Positions 1 to 8,602 of a DNA stretch of 64,000 bases are shown one piece after another. Source of the DNA: Rhodospirillales bacterium (GTDB lineage Bacteria > Pseudomonadota > Alphaproteobacteria > Micavibrionales > Micavibrionaceae); the NCBI GenBank assembly GCA_020638295.1, contig JACKIU010000001.1, forward strand, positions 558,001 to 622,000, read 5' to 3'. How positions within the stretch are numbered: position 1 is the stretch's first letter; every line of letters begins with the position of its first letter. The notes under the pieces were generated by a model. The model had not been told where the DNA came from and searched no databases. It worked only from the letters and a program-made list of their open reading frames with translations. Both the position numbers and the translations under genes were made by a program.

Positions 1-828
1 GCCGACGGGTATCATACGCTGGATTCCCTCGTGTGTTTTGCCGATATTGGCGATTGGATTACGCTGGAGCCTGCGCCTAGCCTCTCCTTTGATATCGTCG
101 GTCCGTTTGCGCGGCAGCTCAGCGGGCGGGCGGGCAGCGCCGCGCCGGATTCCTCCAATCTTGTCATGAAAGCCGTGTGGGGCCTGGCGCGGCTGAGCGG
201 GCAAAGCCCGGGGTTTAAAATCACTTTGGAAAAGAACCTGCCGCTGGGCGCCGGGCTGGGCGGCGGCTCCGCCGATGCGGCGGCAGTGTTGCGGGCGCTG
301 TGTCGCATCTGGGAACTTCCTGATGATCTTGAAGGCTTGGATGCGCTGGTACTCTCGCTGGGGGCCGATGTGCCGGTGTGTTTTAGCTGTCAGCCCGCGC
401 AGGTGCGCGGCATCGGGGAAGATCTCAGGCCCGCCCCGGCGATACCGGAAATGCCGATCGTGCTTATCCATCCGGGAACGCCTTGTGAGACCAAGGATAT
501 ATTCTCCCGCTTTAACGGACGTTTTGGCGAGCCGGTGGCTCTGCCCCACGAATTTCTTAATCCTCAAACGCTCTGTGATTTTTTACAGCGAACCGAAAGT
601 ATGTTGAGCGCGGCAGCTATGGGGGCCGTTCCAGACATCCGCAATGTTCTTAACGCGCTTGAGGCGCAGGATGATTGCCTGCTGGCACGGATGACCGGTT
701 CCGGCTCGGCCTGTTTCGGGATCTTCGCCGATGAGCAAGGCGCGGCGGGCGCGACAGCGCAGATTAAGAAACAAAACCCAGACTGGTGGGTGCAGGCCGG
801 ATGGCTCGGACGGGCTGAAAGCTACTAA
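1..828 (+). CDS. ispE: 4-(cytidine 5'-diphospho)-2-C-methyl-D-erythritol kinase, 5' end missing
   Basis: IspE phosphorylates CDP-methylerythritol in the non-mevalonate (MEP) isoprenoid pathway in the cytoplasm. The reading frame is open from base 1 (ADGYHTLDSLV, the usual IspE N-terminal block around residue 20-30), so only the first two dozen or so codons are missing and the true start lies upstream of the window. The GHMP-kinase ATP loop PLGAGLGGGSADAAA is at about bases 238-282, and the C-terminal glycine motif TGSGSACFGIF is at about 694-726. The GTG at base 31 is internal and should not be taken as the start. The gene is convergent with the next gene and only 4 bp separate the two stops. 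Function is secure from motifs and length. Confidence 0.95.
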   Translation, partial: ADGYHTLDSLVCFADIGDWITLEPAPSLSFDIVGPFARQLSGRAGSAAPDSSNLVMKAVWGLARLSGQSPGFKITLEKNLPLGAGLGGGSADAAAVLRALCRIWELPDDLEGLDALVLSLGADVPVCFSCQPAQVRGIGEDLRPAPAIPEMPIVLIHPGTPCETKDIFSRFNGRFGEPVALPHEFLNPQTLCDFLQRTESMLSAAAMGAVPDIRNVLNALEAQDDCLLARMTGSGSACFGIFADEQGAAGATAQIKKQNPDWWVQAGWLGRAESY

Positions 829-832
829 ATCT

Positions 833-3139
833 TTATTGCGCGCCGGAGCCTTGTTCGACCGCCGTATTCGCGAGCATATGGCTCAGCAGATTTTGCGTAG
901 CTTTGCCGTCGGCCTGCAGATTGTGCGTGCGCTGATAGGAACGAATAGCGTCTTCGGTTAGCGGACCGCTGATCCCGTCTGCGGGGCCGGGATACAGGCC
1001 GCTGCGCATCAGATATTCCTGTACCTGCGCGGTCACGGCCTGCGCATTGTCCCCGGCCGATGTTTCTATGGCATTGGCCGCCTGCGCGCCCTCTTCAGTG
1101 CTCATACGATCCGCGATATCGTTGACATCATCCAAAGAGACTTTGAGCGTTTTGGCGAGTTGTTCGAGCGCCTGTTTGGCTTCAGGGCTGCCCTGATCGG
1201 CGGCGTTTTTGTACCAGACCAAGGCGCGGTCAGGCTCGGCCTGTCCCAACAGGCCGTTTTCATAGATCAGACCGAGATTATAGGCGGCTTCCATGATCCC
1301 GCTTTTCGCGGCATTTTCAAAATAGCGGGACGCTTTTTCCGCATCATAAGGCACCCCGATCCCTTCAATATAGGCAATACCCAGATTGTACTGGGCTTCG
1401 GGATGGCCGAGATTGGCCGCGCGAGTATACCATTCGATGGCTTGGCCGAGATTTTTCTCACCGCTCAGCCCCTGATGATTGAGCACGCCGAGATTATAGG
1501 CCGCATTGGCGACGCCGCGACTGGCGGCCTGTTCGAACCAGAATGCGGCGCGCGCGTAGTCCTGCTTTACGCCGCCGTGACCGGCGGTATAGATCGCGGC
1601 CAGATCATGCTGGGCTTCGGGAACGCCCTCAAAGGCTTGGGCTTCGATGTTTTTAATCACGTCCGGCAGGTTTGAATCGGGTTTTATCGCATTGCGCGGA
1701 TCGGTCAGGATGAGCGGGGGCAATTCTTTTGCCTCTGCCGACTTCGGCGTGGGTTCTTGCGGTGATTGCCGGGCCGGTGCGCTGGCCAGTTTTTGCGGCG
1801 CTGTTTCCTGCATGGCTTCCGGTTCCGCCTGTGGCGGGATGATATTTTCCGGCAAGGATTCACTTCCCGGATCAATATTATTGAGCGCTGCGACAACTGC
1901 GTCCGGGCTCCCTTCCAGCAAGGCTTCGACCTGCGCCTGATCGTTCAGGTTGAGCGTGCCGATATCATTTTGCGCCGGGTTCGCCGCCGGGATGGTTTCG
2001 CTCTGGCGGCCTTGCGCATCAAAAGCCGAAGTATCTTGTTCAATCTGCCATTCCATTGCGGCCATATCCTGCATGGGTGCCGCCGGATTACCGACCGGCG
2101 CACTGGCGAGAGACGAGGCGTTTACGGGAGCGCTCTCGGGTTTTTGCAGTTCACTGATCAGCCAGCCGCCGAGCAACGCTGCCGTGACAAGTAAACTCAT
2201 ACCAACCATTTGCAAAATCCGGTTCTGGCGCGCCGCGCTGGCGGCTTTTTGGGCGACATGGGCCTGAGCCGCATATTCACCGGGGGTGAAGTCTGTGGCC
2301 GAGAGCTGGTCCATATCGCTGGCGGCGGCCATGGCCTGATCGGTCAGCAGGACCATCGCCTTGGCATTCAGGGAATCACGGGTTTGCAGCACGGTCTCTT
2401 CAATGCGCTCAAGCTTGCGCAGAAAACGGGTGCGCTCTTCCACGGCCTTGTCAATCCTGCGCGACAGGCGCGCCTGCTGGCTCAGCGCATCATCGACGCG
2501 CGCGCCGATTTTTTCCTGACGCTCTTCGGTGTCTTTCACCCGTTTGGTCAGGGCGGCAGCGTGGTTGATGCTGACCGTCATTTTTTCGGTGTGCTCCGAC
2601 TGGATTTTCTTCAGGGCCGAGACGCCCTGATCTGCGCGGTTGGCTTTGGTTTCGAGATCAAGCACCAGACGGCGGGTTTCTTCCAACTCGGCCAGCGCAT
2701 CGCGGGCCAGCGTTTCGGCGTGGCTGGCATTGCCCCCGGCGGCCAGCTTTTTGCTGAGTTCCTGATAGGCTTTGTCGCTGCGAGCAGTCTTGGCTTGCAG
2801 CTCTTCGATCGTCTTGCGGTATTCCTCAAGCTCGCGCGCCATTTTTTCGCGCTCGCCTTGCGTAATTTTTAAACGCTCATTGAGAGTTTTGAGCAAAGCG
2901 ATGATTTGCATTTGCGTCGGGGCATTGCCCATCGGCGTGGCTTTGGGTACGGTTTTGGGTGAGGGTCGTGAGGCTGTCCCGCGCTGAAGATTGAACGGAG
3001 AGTCCATGTCCTGCGGAATGTAGGCGCTTGACGATTTTTTTTCCGCTGCTGCACTGTCTTGATTATTCTCCGGCAGATCGCCTTCGTCTTCGGGCGACTG
3101 GAAAAATATCCGCCCTTCCGATGTTCTTTTGAATCCCAT
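833..3139 (-). CDS. PodJ-like polar organiser: coiled coil, membrane anchor, Sel1 repeats, peptidoglycan-binding domain
   Basis: This 768-residue protein has the domain order known for the alphaproteobacterial polarity factor PodJ. A cytoplasmic, charged, heptad-rich coiled coil spans about residues 75-260. One membrane span lies at about 308-328 (ILQMVGMSLLVTAALLGGWL). A Pro/Ala/Gln-rich linker reaches to about 500. About four Sel1/TPR-like repeats (AAYNLG, AQYNLG, AAYNLG) cover about 501-660. A peptidoglycan-binding type 1 domain (GLYPGPADGISGPLTEDAI) lies at about 700-755. In Caulobacter, PodJ sets up the new pole and recruits pilus and signalling proteins, with its C-terminus in the periplasm. 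The architecture is read from the sequence. Polar function is inferred, because other SEL1-PG-binding proteins share parts of it. A GGAG lies 10 bases upstream of the ATG. Confidence 0.8.
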   Translation of the reverse strand: MGFKRTSEGRIFFQSPEDEGDLPENNQDSAAAEKKSSSAYIPQDMDSPFNLQRGTASRPSPKTVPKATPMGNAPTQMQIIALLKTLNERLKITQGEREKMARELEEYRKTIEELQAKTARSDKAYQELSKKLAAGGNASHAETLARDALAELEETRRLVLDLETKANRADQGVSALKKIQSEHTEKMTVSINHAAALTKRVKDTEERQEKIGARVDDALSQQARLSRRIDKAVEERTRFLRKLERIEETVLQTRDSLNAKAMVLLTDQAMAAASDMDQLSATDFTPGEYAAQAHVAQKAASAARQNRILQMVGMSLLVTAALLGGWLISELQKPESAPVNASSLASAPVGNPAAPMQDMAAMEWQIEQDTSAFDAQGRQSETIPAANPAQNDIGTLNLNDQAQVEALLEGSPDAVVAALNNIDPGSESLPENIIPPQAEPEAMQETAPQKLASAPARQSPQEPTPKSAEAKELPPLILTDPRNAIKPDSNLPDVIKNIEAQAFEGVPEAQHDLAAIYTAGHGGVKQDYARAAFWFEQAASRGVANAAYNLGVLNHQGLSGEKNLGQAIEWYTRAANLGHPEAQYNLGIAYIEGIGVPYDAEKASRYFENAAKSGIMEAAYNLGLIYENGLLGQAEPDRALVWYKNAADQGSPEAKQALEQLAKTLKVSLDDVNDIADRMSTEEGAQAANAIETSAGDNAQAVTAQVQEYLMRSGLYPGPADGISGPLTEDAIRSYQRTHNLQADGKATQNLLSHMLANTAVEQGSGAQ

Positions 3140-3264
3140 AGTGGAATCACTCCGTTACTCAATTATTTTTTGCGTGAATCGGACTATAGCGAATTTTGTA
3201 AAATACAGGCAAATAGTTTCCGAGCCTGCGCAGGCTCGTCCACAGATAAGAATGTTGATTAAAC

Positions 3265-3293
3265 TTGACGCAGGCCCGTTTATTTGCTAGGAA
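3265..3293 (+). promoter_or_regulatory. Candidate sigma70-type promoter before the GDSL hydrolase
   Basis: TTGACG (3265-3270) is followed after 17 bases by TAGGAA (3288-3293), with a TG at 3285-3286 that would form an extended -10. A start near 3300 would give a leader of about 60 nt that runs straight into the hairpin at 3326-3350. The prediction comes from motif reading only. Confidence 0.4.
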
Positions 3294-3325
3294 TATAAAC
3301 CTAACCGGCCCGAATTGTATCTTTC

Positions 3326-3350
3326 GCCCCGCATCGTCTGGGGCTTTTTT
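3326..3350 (+). terminator. Hairpin plus T6 just upstream of the GDSL hydrolase start
   Basis: GCCCC (3326-3330) and GGGGC (3340-3344) form a short stem with a 9-base loop, followed at once by TTTTTT (3345-3350). This is the form of an intrinsic terminator on the plus strand. No plus-strand gene ends just upstream, so it lies in the leader of the following gene and could act as an attenuator. The stem is only 5 bp, so its strength is uncertain. Confidence 0.5.
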
Positions 3351-3362
3351 ATGGAGTTTTTC

Positions 3363-4607
3363 ATGCTTACACATCTTGGAAAAGGGACTTCGCCCCTTGT
3401 AAAACAACGCGTTATCGATACCACCGCCAAAACCATCGCTTTGTTGGGCGACAGCATTACCAAACAAAACACATCGGATGATGGCCGGGCATACCTGCCG
3501 GAAGGGTATGCTTCGATGCTCAATGCGATCACCGGGCAGCGTTACACTTTCCCGACCTCGCATAATCTGGGAGTAAGCAGTGACAACATCTCGGAGATCA
3601 ATGCACGTATTACCGATTTGGCATCACTTTCTCCCGCGCCGGATCTCGTCTTTGTGCTGGCAGGCACCAACGACATTACGTCGAGCACGACCGAAGCGGC
3701 CATGATCAGCGGCATGCAGTCAATTTACGACTACATTACCGGCACATTGGGTGCGAAAGTCATCGCCCTGACTATTCTGCCACGCAACCAAAATCCAAGT
3801 GGCGCTCCGTTATCTGCCGCGGACCAAACAAAGCTTGAAAACGTGAATAACTGGATTTTATCACAAGGCAGTGACGATATTATTCCGGTGAATACCTACG
3901 ACAATCTTAGCGATGGTATGGGCAATCCCGACAGTCAGTATTTTAATAAACAAGGAGACTATGGCACGACCTATGTTCACCCGAACCCAACGGGTGCACT
4001 GGTTATCGCACGTGATATTGCGGCGCGGTTAAAATTCCGTTTCGGCGTGTATGACATTCCGGATATGACGCAGAATAATTTATTAAACAACCCCGATTTG
4101 TCCGGCACAGGCGGCACTCTTACCGGCGCAGGGGTGAGCGGCGTTGTCTCGGATGATTTTCGTCTATATTCGTTTGACGAGGGGACGACGGTTGGCTCGA
4201 AACCTACAGACACCCAACAAAAAATCGTTTCCAGCTATAGCAATAACACCACCTATGACAAAACACGTTTTCATGAATTATCAGATATGACGAGCGGCTA
4301 TACCCCGGGTGATGATGTTGTTGGTGAGGCCGAGATTGAGGTTCTATCGGGCTCGCGCATTGAAGGTGTATGGATGCAGCTCACCGATAAGGGCGGCTCT
4401 AATCTTAACTACTCCTGCCTGTCGAAATATCAGGACCCGGAATTTCCCAGTGAAAATCAGACCTATTATCTGCGAACGCCTGTTGTGACGACGCAAGGTG
4501 ACAGCACGGCGCTGCAGCTTATCGTCTATGCCGAAATGAATAGCGCAGATGGGGAAAGCGCCGATGTCAGTTTTATCGTGAAACAGATGCGCTGCCGGGT
4601 TGTTTAA
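3363..4607 (+). CDS. SGNH/GDSL-type hydrolase with C-terminal accessory domain
   Basis: A 414-residue protein whose first 220 residues follow the SGNH hydrolase (lipase/acyl-esterase) pattern: nucleophile block GDSIT (Ser31), block III GTND (Asn103) and the histidine block VHPN (His206). The usual Asp three residues before that His is Thr203, so the Asp-His pair is not canonical. Residues about 230-414 are rich in Thr/Gly/Ser beta-like stretches and look like a separate binding domain that I do not recognise. I chose ATG 3363 because GGAG lies 6 bases before it; the longer TTG and ATG 3351 starts overlap the hairpin. No signal peptide is evident. The gene stands alone and ends convergent with the PilZ gene, overlapping its stop by 4 bp. 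The substrate is unknown; a phage tail-like origin is possible. Confidence 0.75.
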   Translation: MLTHLGKGTSPLVKQRVIDTTAKTIALLGDSITKQNTSDDGRAYLPEGYASMLNAITGQRYTFPTSHNLGVSSDNISEINARITDLASLSPAPDLVFVLAGTNDITSSTTEAAMISGMQSIYDYITGTLGAKVIALTILPRNQNPSGAPLSAADQTKLENVNNWILSQGSDDIIPVNTYDNLSDGMGNPDSQYFNKQGDYGTTYVHPNPTGALVIARDIAARLKFRFGVYDIPDMTQNNLLNNPDLSGTGGTLTGAGVSGVVSDDFRLYSFDEGTTVGSKPTDTQQKIVSSYSNNTTYDKTRFHELSDMTSGYTPGDDVVGEAEIEVLSGSRIEGVWMQLTDKGGSNLNYSCLSKYQDPEFPSENQTYYLRTPVVTTQGDSTALQLIVYAEMNSADGESADVSFIVKQMRCRVV

Positions 4608-5116
4608 AAAAGCGCGTAGCCCATAGCAATCCCGAGCAGTAAAGCGATGATGAGAAGCACCGGTGTGCCCCAGGATTTTTGCAATACTTTCGGGCTTGAT
4701 GGCGTATCGTCCTTTGTGCGAAATTTTACAAAGTTTTCCCGCGACACCACATGCAGCAAACTGTCGCTGGTTACAACATCGCCGGAGAAAAAGCTGCGGA
4801 TGATTTCGTTCAACATCGCTGTTTGTTCCTGCGTCAAATTGACAAAACGACAGCCCAGAACTTTGTTTTTTTCTTCGAAATGGCGCACTTCGACCTCGAG
4901 ATCGACATCAAGAGAAAAGCCCAAAAACGGAAGGATCAGTCGGCACCTAAACACTTCGCCAACCGGCTTGTCTTCCGGATTCATGCCGATGATGCCGATG
5001 CCGGTTTCGGAGAGATTCCCGACTTCATATTCTTTGCCCGATACCTCTAGCATGGCAGGCATCTGAATACGTGGGTGTTTCCTTAAGGGGTGCTCTGTTT
5101 GATCCGTATCTGTCAT
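4604..5116 (-). CDS. PilZ-domain protein with C-terminal membrane anchor
   Basis: A 170-residue protein with an N-terminal PilZ domain, the c-di-GMP receptor fold. The arginine motif RKHPR is at residues 12-16 and the second motif NLSETG at 34-39, which correspond to the RxxxR and (D/N)xSxxG ligand-binding motifs. A hydrophobic segment at the extreme C-terminus (about 149-170, PVLLIIALLLGIAMGYALF) would tail-anchor it in the inner membrane with PilZ in the cytoplasm. It sits just upstream of the usher-like gene on the same strand, about 30 bp before it in sequence order, and downstream in transcription. A role in c-di-GMP control of surface structures is inferred from that position only. Confidence 0.88.
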   Translation of the reverse strand: MTDTDQTEHPLRKHPRIQMPAMLEVSGKEYEVGNLSETGIGIIGMNPEDKPVGEVFRCRLILPFLGFSLDVDLEVEVRHFEEKNKVLGCRFVNLTQEQTAMLNEIIRSFFSGDVVTSDSLLHVVSRENFVKFRTKDDTPSSPKVLQKSWGTPVLLIIALLLGIAMGYALF

Positions 5117-5147
5117 TTTTATTCCCCTATACTCTTCGAGTTACTAA

Positions 5148-8100
5148 CTAGTTGGCTGATGTGCCGGGTTGGATATTGGCAAATTTGGCCGCGGCGGCGG
5201 GCAGAACCTCCACGGTACATTCGATGTTGCGCGCGATCAAGGCGCGGCAGCGATTATAGGCATCGTCAATATCGGCATCATGAAACCCGACGCGGAGCGT
5301 ATGTTTGCCGGTTTGAGTATCGGCAAAGCTGTGTTCGGGCAGCACCATCAACTGGCCGCCGGAGAGAATCTGACGATAACGGGTGTGCAGGCGGTACCAG
5401 ACCGTCGACATGAGGAGCCGGGAGTTATATTCGCCAAGGTTAAGAGCGATGTTATAATCGGCCTGTTCAAAATCGATATGCGGGTGGCGGGCTTTATAGT
5501 CTTCCAGTCCGGCTATGATGGTACTGGGGATATCCTTGGTTCCGGCATCAACATAGACATCATGGCCGTAAATGATTGTTCCCTCATAGCCGATTTCGAT
5601 GGCTTCCGGCTTGGGGCGGGCGAAATTGTTGTTCCGGGCGGCCTGCTGGTCAACGACTAACAAATAGCGCCCCGGGCGCACGCGGTTAAACAAATAGAAT
5701 CCGCCGATATCGGTTTGGGCGGTTTGTTCGATTTCGCCATCCGCGTTGTAAAGGTGCAGGGCAATATTTTTCAGCGGCATCGGCTGGCCGTTATCTTTGC
5801 GCGCATATAACGTCCCATCCATTTCCCCGGCGATATGAACCGGAAACTGCAGTTCGGCGACATAGCCTTCGCGCGGCAAAATAGAAACGCCCTCGAACCC
5901 TGAAACCCAGTACGGGTCTTTCAGGCTTTCTTCTTCGAGAACGATATCGGTGCGTTTGAGTTCCTGCACGCGGGAGAAAAACGCCATGCCGTTTTCATCG
6001 GTGACTTCGCGCCCCCCGTTTTGCAAGGCCCGGATGGTCACATCTTCAAGCCGTTCTTCACCTTCATTGTAGCGCCCGTCGCCGTTGGCATCGAGAAAGA
6101 CAAAAACGCTCATTGCGCCGTTGCCGGTGATATTGCGGTCGAACATCTTAATGCCCGGCCCCTGCGGATCGCGGGCAAAGCCAAAGTTGGTATTCAGACC
6201 GGCGAAGAAATCATTTTCAGTGTTGTAGCGAACGCTCGGCGATATACGCGCCCAGCCCGCCTGCCAGTTCAACTGGGCCGAAGCTTCGGTAATCGACGGG
6301 TCGATGCGGCGTTCAACCTCGACATCCAGATCGAGCGTCCTGTCGAAATCGTGATTGTAGCTGGCGACAACCCGGCTGAGCTTGCTGTCGGGCTTGATCT
6401 GATAATCCGAGAGCAAACGCATTCTGTTGCGGCCAAAAACACCAGCGACGCCGGTGACGCTGTTCAGGCGATCATCGACAGCGGTGCCGGCCGTTGCGTA
6501 ATTGAATTTTTCGTTAAAGGTGAAATTTTTATAGGCGGTATTAAAGCCCAGCCCCGTATCGGTTGTTGAATCCCCGTCATTGGTCAGATTGTAATTAAAA
6601 GACGCTTCATAGCGCGGATTACGCCCGATACTAATCGGCAGCTTCCCGTTTGCATTCAATCGTGTATTCAATCCTCCCAACGTGTCGTCACCGCTACTGA
6701 TCGTATCATAGTTGTCGGTAAAATAACGCGCGGTGGCATAAAGATCGTGCGAGCCGATATTACGCCGGGCAACCAGTTCAGAGGAAAAATCGGCTTCATC
6801 ATCTACGGCGAGATTGGCGTTAACCAGCGTTTCGCCAAGCAATGTGGATATCCCTCCATAGGCTACATTGTTGCGCTCACCATTTTGTTCCTGACTGCGC
6901 AGCCCTAACGATCCCACAGTGCCCGGCGCAATGGGTTTTTCATACAGCGCCATCAGGGTCGGCGTGCCCTCGTCCTCATCATTAAAATCAGCCTTGCGGT
7001 ATGTTTGTTTATTATCGAAAGTCAGAGACACATCGTATACGCCGCCGCCTTCGGCAACGCGGTTAATATCAACGGGAATGGAAACCTCTTCTTCGCGCTG
7101 TTCACCTTGCGGGCCGTAAAAGACAACACGGAAAATATTTTCGGTGCCATAAAGAATGACATTATCAAATGAATAAAAGCCATCGTTACCGACGCGTTGA
7201 TAGCCGAGGAACTGGTTGCCGCGGTAAAGTTCGACATCCCAGTCAGGGAACACCGTGCCGCTGATCGCGGTGGAGGGATTGGTGAAACTGCGCAGCGGAT
7301 CGACATTGGTGATGCGCGTTCCGAGTTCACGGCGCACCTGCGCATCAATCGGCAGGCGGGTTTGAATGACATCGCCCAATTCAAAGCGCTTGGCCTTGAC
7401 CGGTCCTAACAAATCCGGTTCTAAAGATTCCTGCTTGTAGTTCATCCAGATATTGCTGATCTGGTCTTCATCATTGATCTGGGTTTGTGTGCTTAAGGTT
7501 CCGTAGGCGAAATCACCGGCGGTGCTGACATTGGCCGAATGGCGTGAATTTGAGCGCCCGGAATCCCCGGCGCGGTTATAGCGCGAGTTGGTGGCCACAT
7601 TGACAAAAGGAACGTCGATTAATTGTTTCGGCTCGTCCCTCAGAGGCAATTGCGGGGTGTTATCACCCTTTTGTCGGGCGAGTTTTTTCTCACGTTCTAT
7701 GCGCTCTTGCAGCGGTAAAAGCGGTGAAGGCTTAATAATCATCTGCAGGCTGGAGACCAGAGGTTCGATCTCAAAACCCAGCCATTGCGCCAACTCGTCG
7801 GTCGGAACGAAGATATCTTCGTCTTCAACGAATACCGTGTCCGAAATGGAAAACTCCCCGTTGTCCGTACGCGCAGTTTTTGCCGCCACATCCAGATTAA
7901 AGGTCTTATTTTCGCGAATATACCACCCCTGCGCCGTTTGGGTTTGTGCATTGACAGTAATCGGGAGGTCTAAAGCCGCGGCAAAATCCTTTAGTGAAAG
8001 AGCGATCTTCTGGTCTTTCACGCGCCCGAAGATCACATTGTCGAGTTTTAAACGGCGCGAAAGATACACCTCAAACAAAAGCTGCTCACCTTCAGGCAGA

Positions 8101-8354
8101 ATGTTTTTTGTAATAGTTTCTGATTGTTTTGTTGCGGGAACCGCGCCTTGCATGAATTTGTCGGCGGCGTTAAATCCCCGGCGCATGCGGGCCAAAAATT
8201 CTTTGGCAAGGGATAACCGCTCGGATTGCGTTACGGCGCTTTGCGCATGCGAATCATCCGCCTCCGACACGGTCGCGTGTGCAGCATTTCCAGCAATCAA
8301 AAAACAGCTGAAAAGGCCAAGATGCAGCGCTAACCTTAAGGTTTCAATTGCCAT
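5148..8354 (-). CDS. Outer-membrane usher-like protein with SdrD-type and SPOR-like C-terminal modules
   Basis: A protein of about 1068 residues with a signal peptide (LRLALHLGLFSCFLIAGNAAHA). An N-terminal periplasmic domain of usher type spans about residues 60-220 (LLFEVYLSRRLKLDNVIFG, then a DIFVPTDELAQWLGFEIE stretch). A long region at about 270-750 alternates polar and aromatic residues as in an outer-membrane beta barrel. At about 750 comes an SdrD-B-like, EF-hand-like loop (FLDANGDGRYNEGEE), followed by a carboxypeptidase-regulatory-like beta domain (GGFYLFNRVRPGRYLLVV). The last 60 residues (HTLRVGFHDADIDDAYNRC) resemble a SPOR domain. Neighbouring pilin and chaperone genes support a chaperone-usher role: secretion and assembly of surface fibres. 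A GTG two codons upstream (8360) is the alternative start. Which usher clade it belongs to is not certain. Confidence 0.78.
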   Translation of the reverse strand: MAIETLRLALHLGLFSCFLIAGNAAHATVSEADDSHAQSAVTQSERLSLAKEFLARMRRGFNAADKFMQGAVPATKQSETITKNILPEGEQLLFEVYLSRRLKLDNVIFGRVKDQKIALSLKDFAAALDLPITVNAQTQTAQGWYIRENKTFNLDVAAKTARTDNGEFSISDTVFVEDEDIFVPTDELAQWLGFEIEPLVSSLQMIIKPSPLLPLQERIEREKKLARQKGDNTPQLPLRDEPKQLIDVPFVNVATNSRYNRAGDSGRSNSRHSANVSTAGDFAYGTLSTQTQINDEDQISNIWMNYKQESLEPDLLGPVKAKRFELGDVIQTRLPIDAQVRRELGTRITNVDPLRSFTNPSTAISGTVFPDWDVELYRGNQFLGYQRVGNDGFYSFDNVILYGTENIFRVVFYGPQGEQREEEVSIPVDINRVAEGGGVYDVSLTFDNKQTYRKADFNDEDEGTPTLMALYEKPIAPGTVGSLGLRSQEQNGERNNVAYGGISTLLGETLVNANLAVDDEADFSSELVARRNIGSHDLYATARYFTDNYDTISSGDDTLGGLNTRLNANGKLPISIGRNPRYEASFNYNLTNDGDSTTDTGLGFNTAYKNFTFNEKFNYATAGTAVDDRLNSVTGVAGVFGRNRMRLLSDYQIKPDSKLSRVVASYNHDFDRTLDLDVEVERRIDPSITEASAQLNWQAGWARISPSVRYNTENDFFAGLNTNFGFARDPQGPGIKMFDRNITGNGAMSVFVFLDANGDGRYNEGEERLEDVTIRALQNGGREVTDENGMAFFSRVQELKRTDIVLEEESLKDPYWVSGFEGVSILPREGYVAELQFPVHIAGEMDGTLYARKDNGQPMPLKNIALHLYNADGEIEQTAQTDIGGFYLFNRVRPGRYLLVVDQQAARNNNFARPKPEAIEIGYEGTIIYGHDVYVDAGTKDIPSTIIAGLEDYKARHPHIDFEQADYNIALNLGEYNSRLLMSTVWYRLHTRYRQILSGGQLMVLPEHSFADTQTGKHTLRVGFHDADIDDAYNRCRALIARNIECTVEVLPAAAAKFANIQPGTSAN

Positions 8355-8485
8355 AAACACGGTTTTACTATGAGATGCCGAACAATAAGACGCAGTGAAC
8401 TCCCGCTATTTAAGCACACAACGCCTGTGGATACAATTGATGCTCTGCGGTCAAGAAAACTGTGAATAGGTTTTTTGTTTAAAAT

Positions 8486-8501
8486 TTAATAATGATTTAA
8501 C
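8486..8501 (+). promoter_or_regulatory. Consensus CtrA box upstream of the pilin gene
   Basis: TTAA (8486-8489), seven bases, then TTAAC (8497-8501) match the alphaproteobacterial CtrA recognition sequence TTAA-N7-TTAAC exactly. The box lies 102 bp before the pilin start and 132 bp before the divergent usher start, so it could serve either. The surrounding DNA is AT-rich, which raises the chance of a random match. Confidence 0.5.
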
Positions 8502-8602
8502 TCGTTTCGTGTGATATTAAAGGGGTAGTATTAATTTTTGTAAAATTAAAAGCACTGCGTTCAAAGAAGATGTAACCAGGGACTTTAAAAAGGAGAAGCC
8601 TT

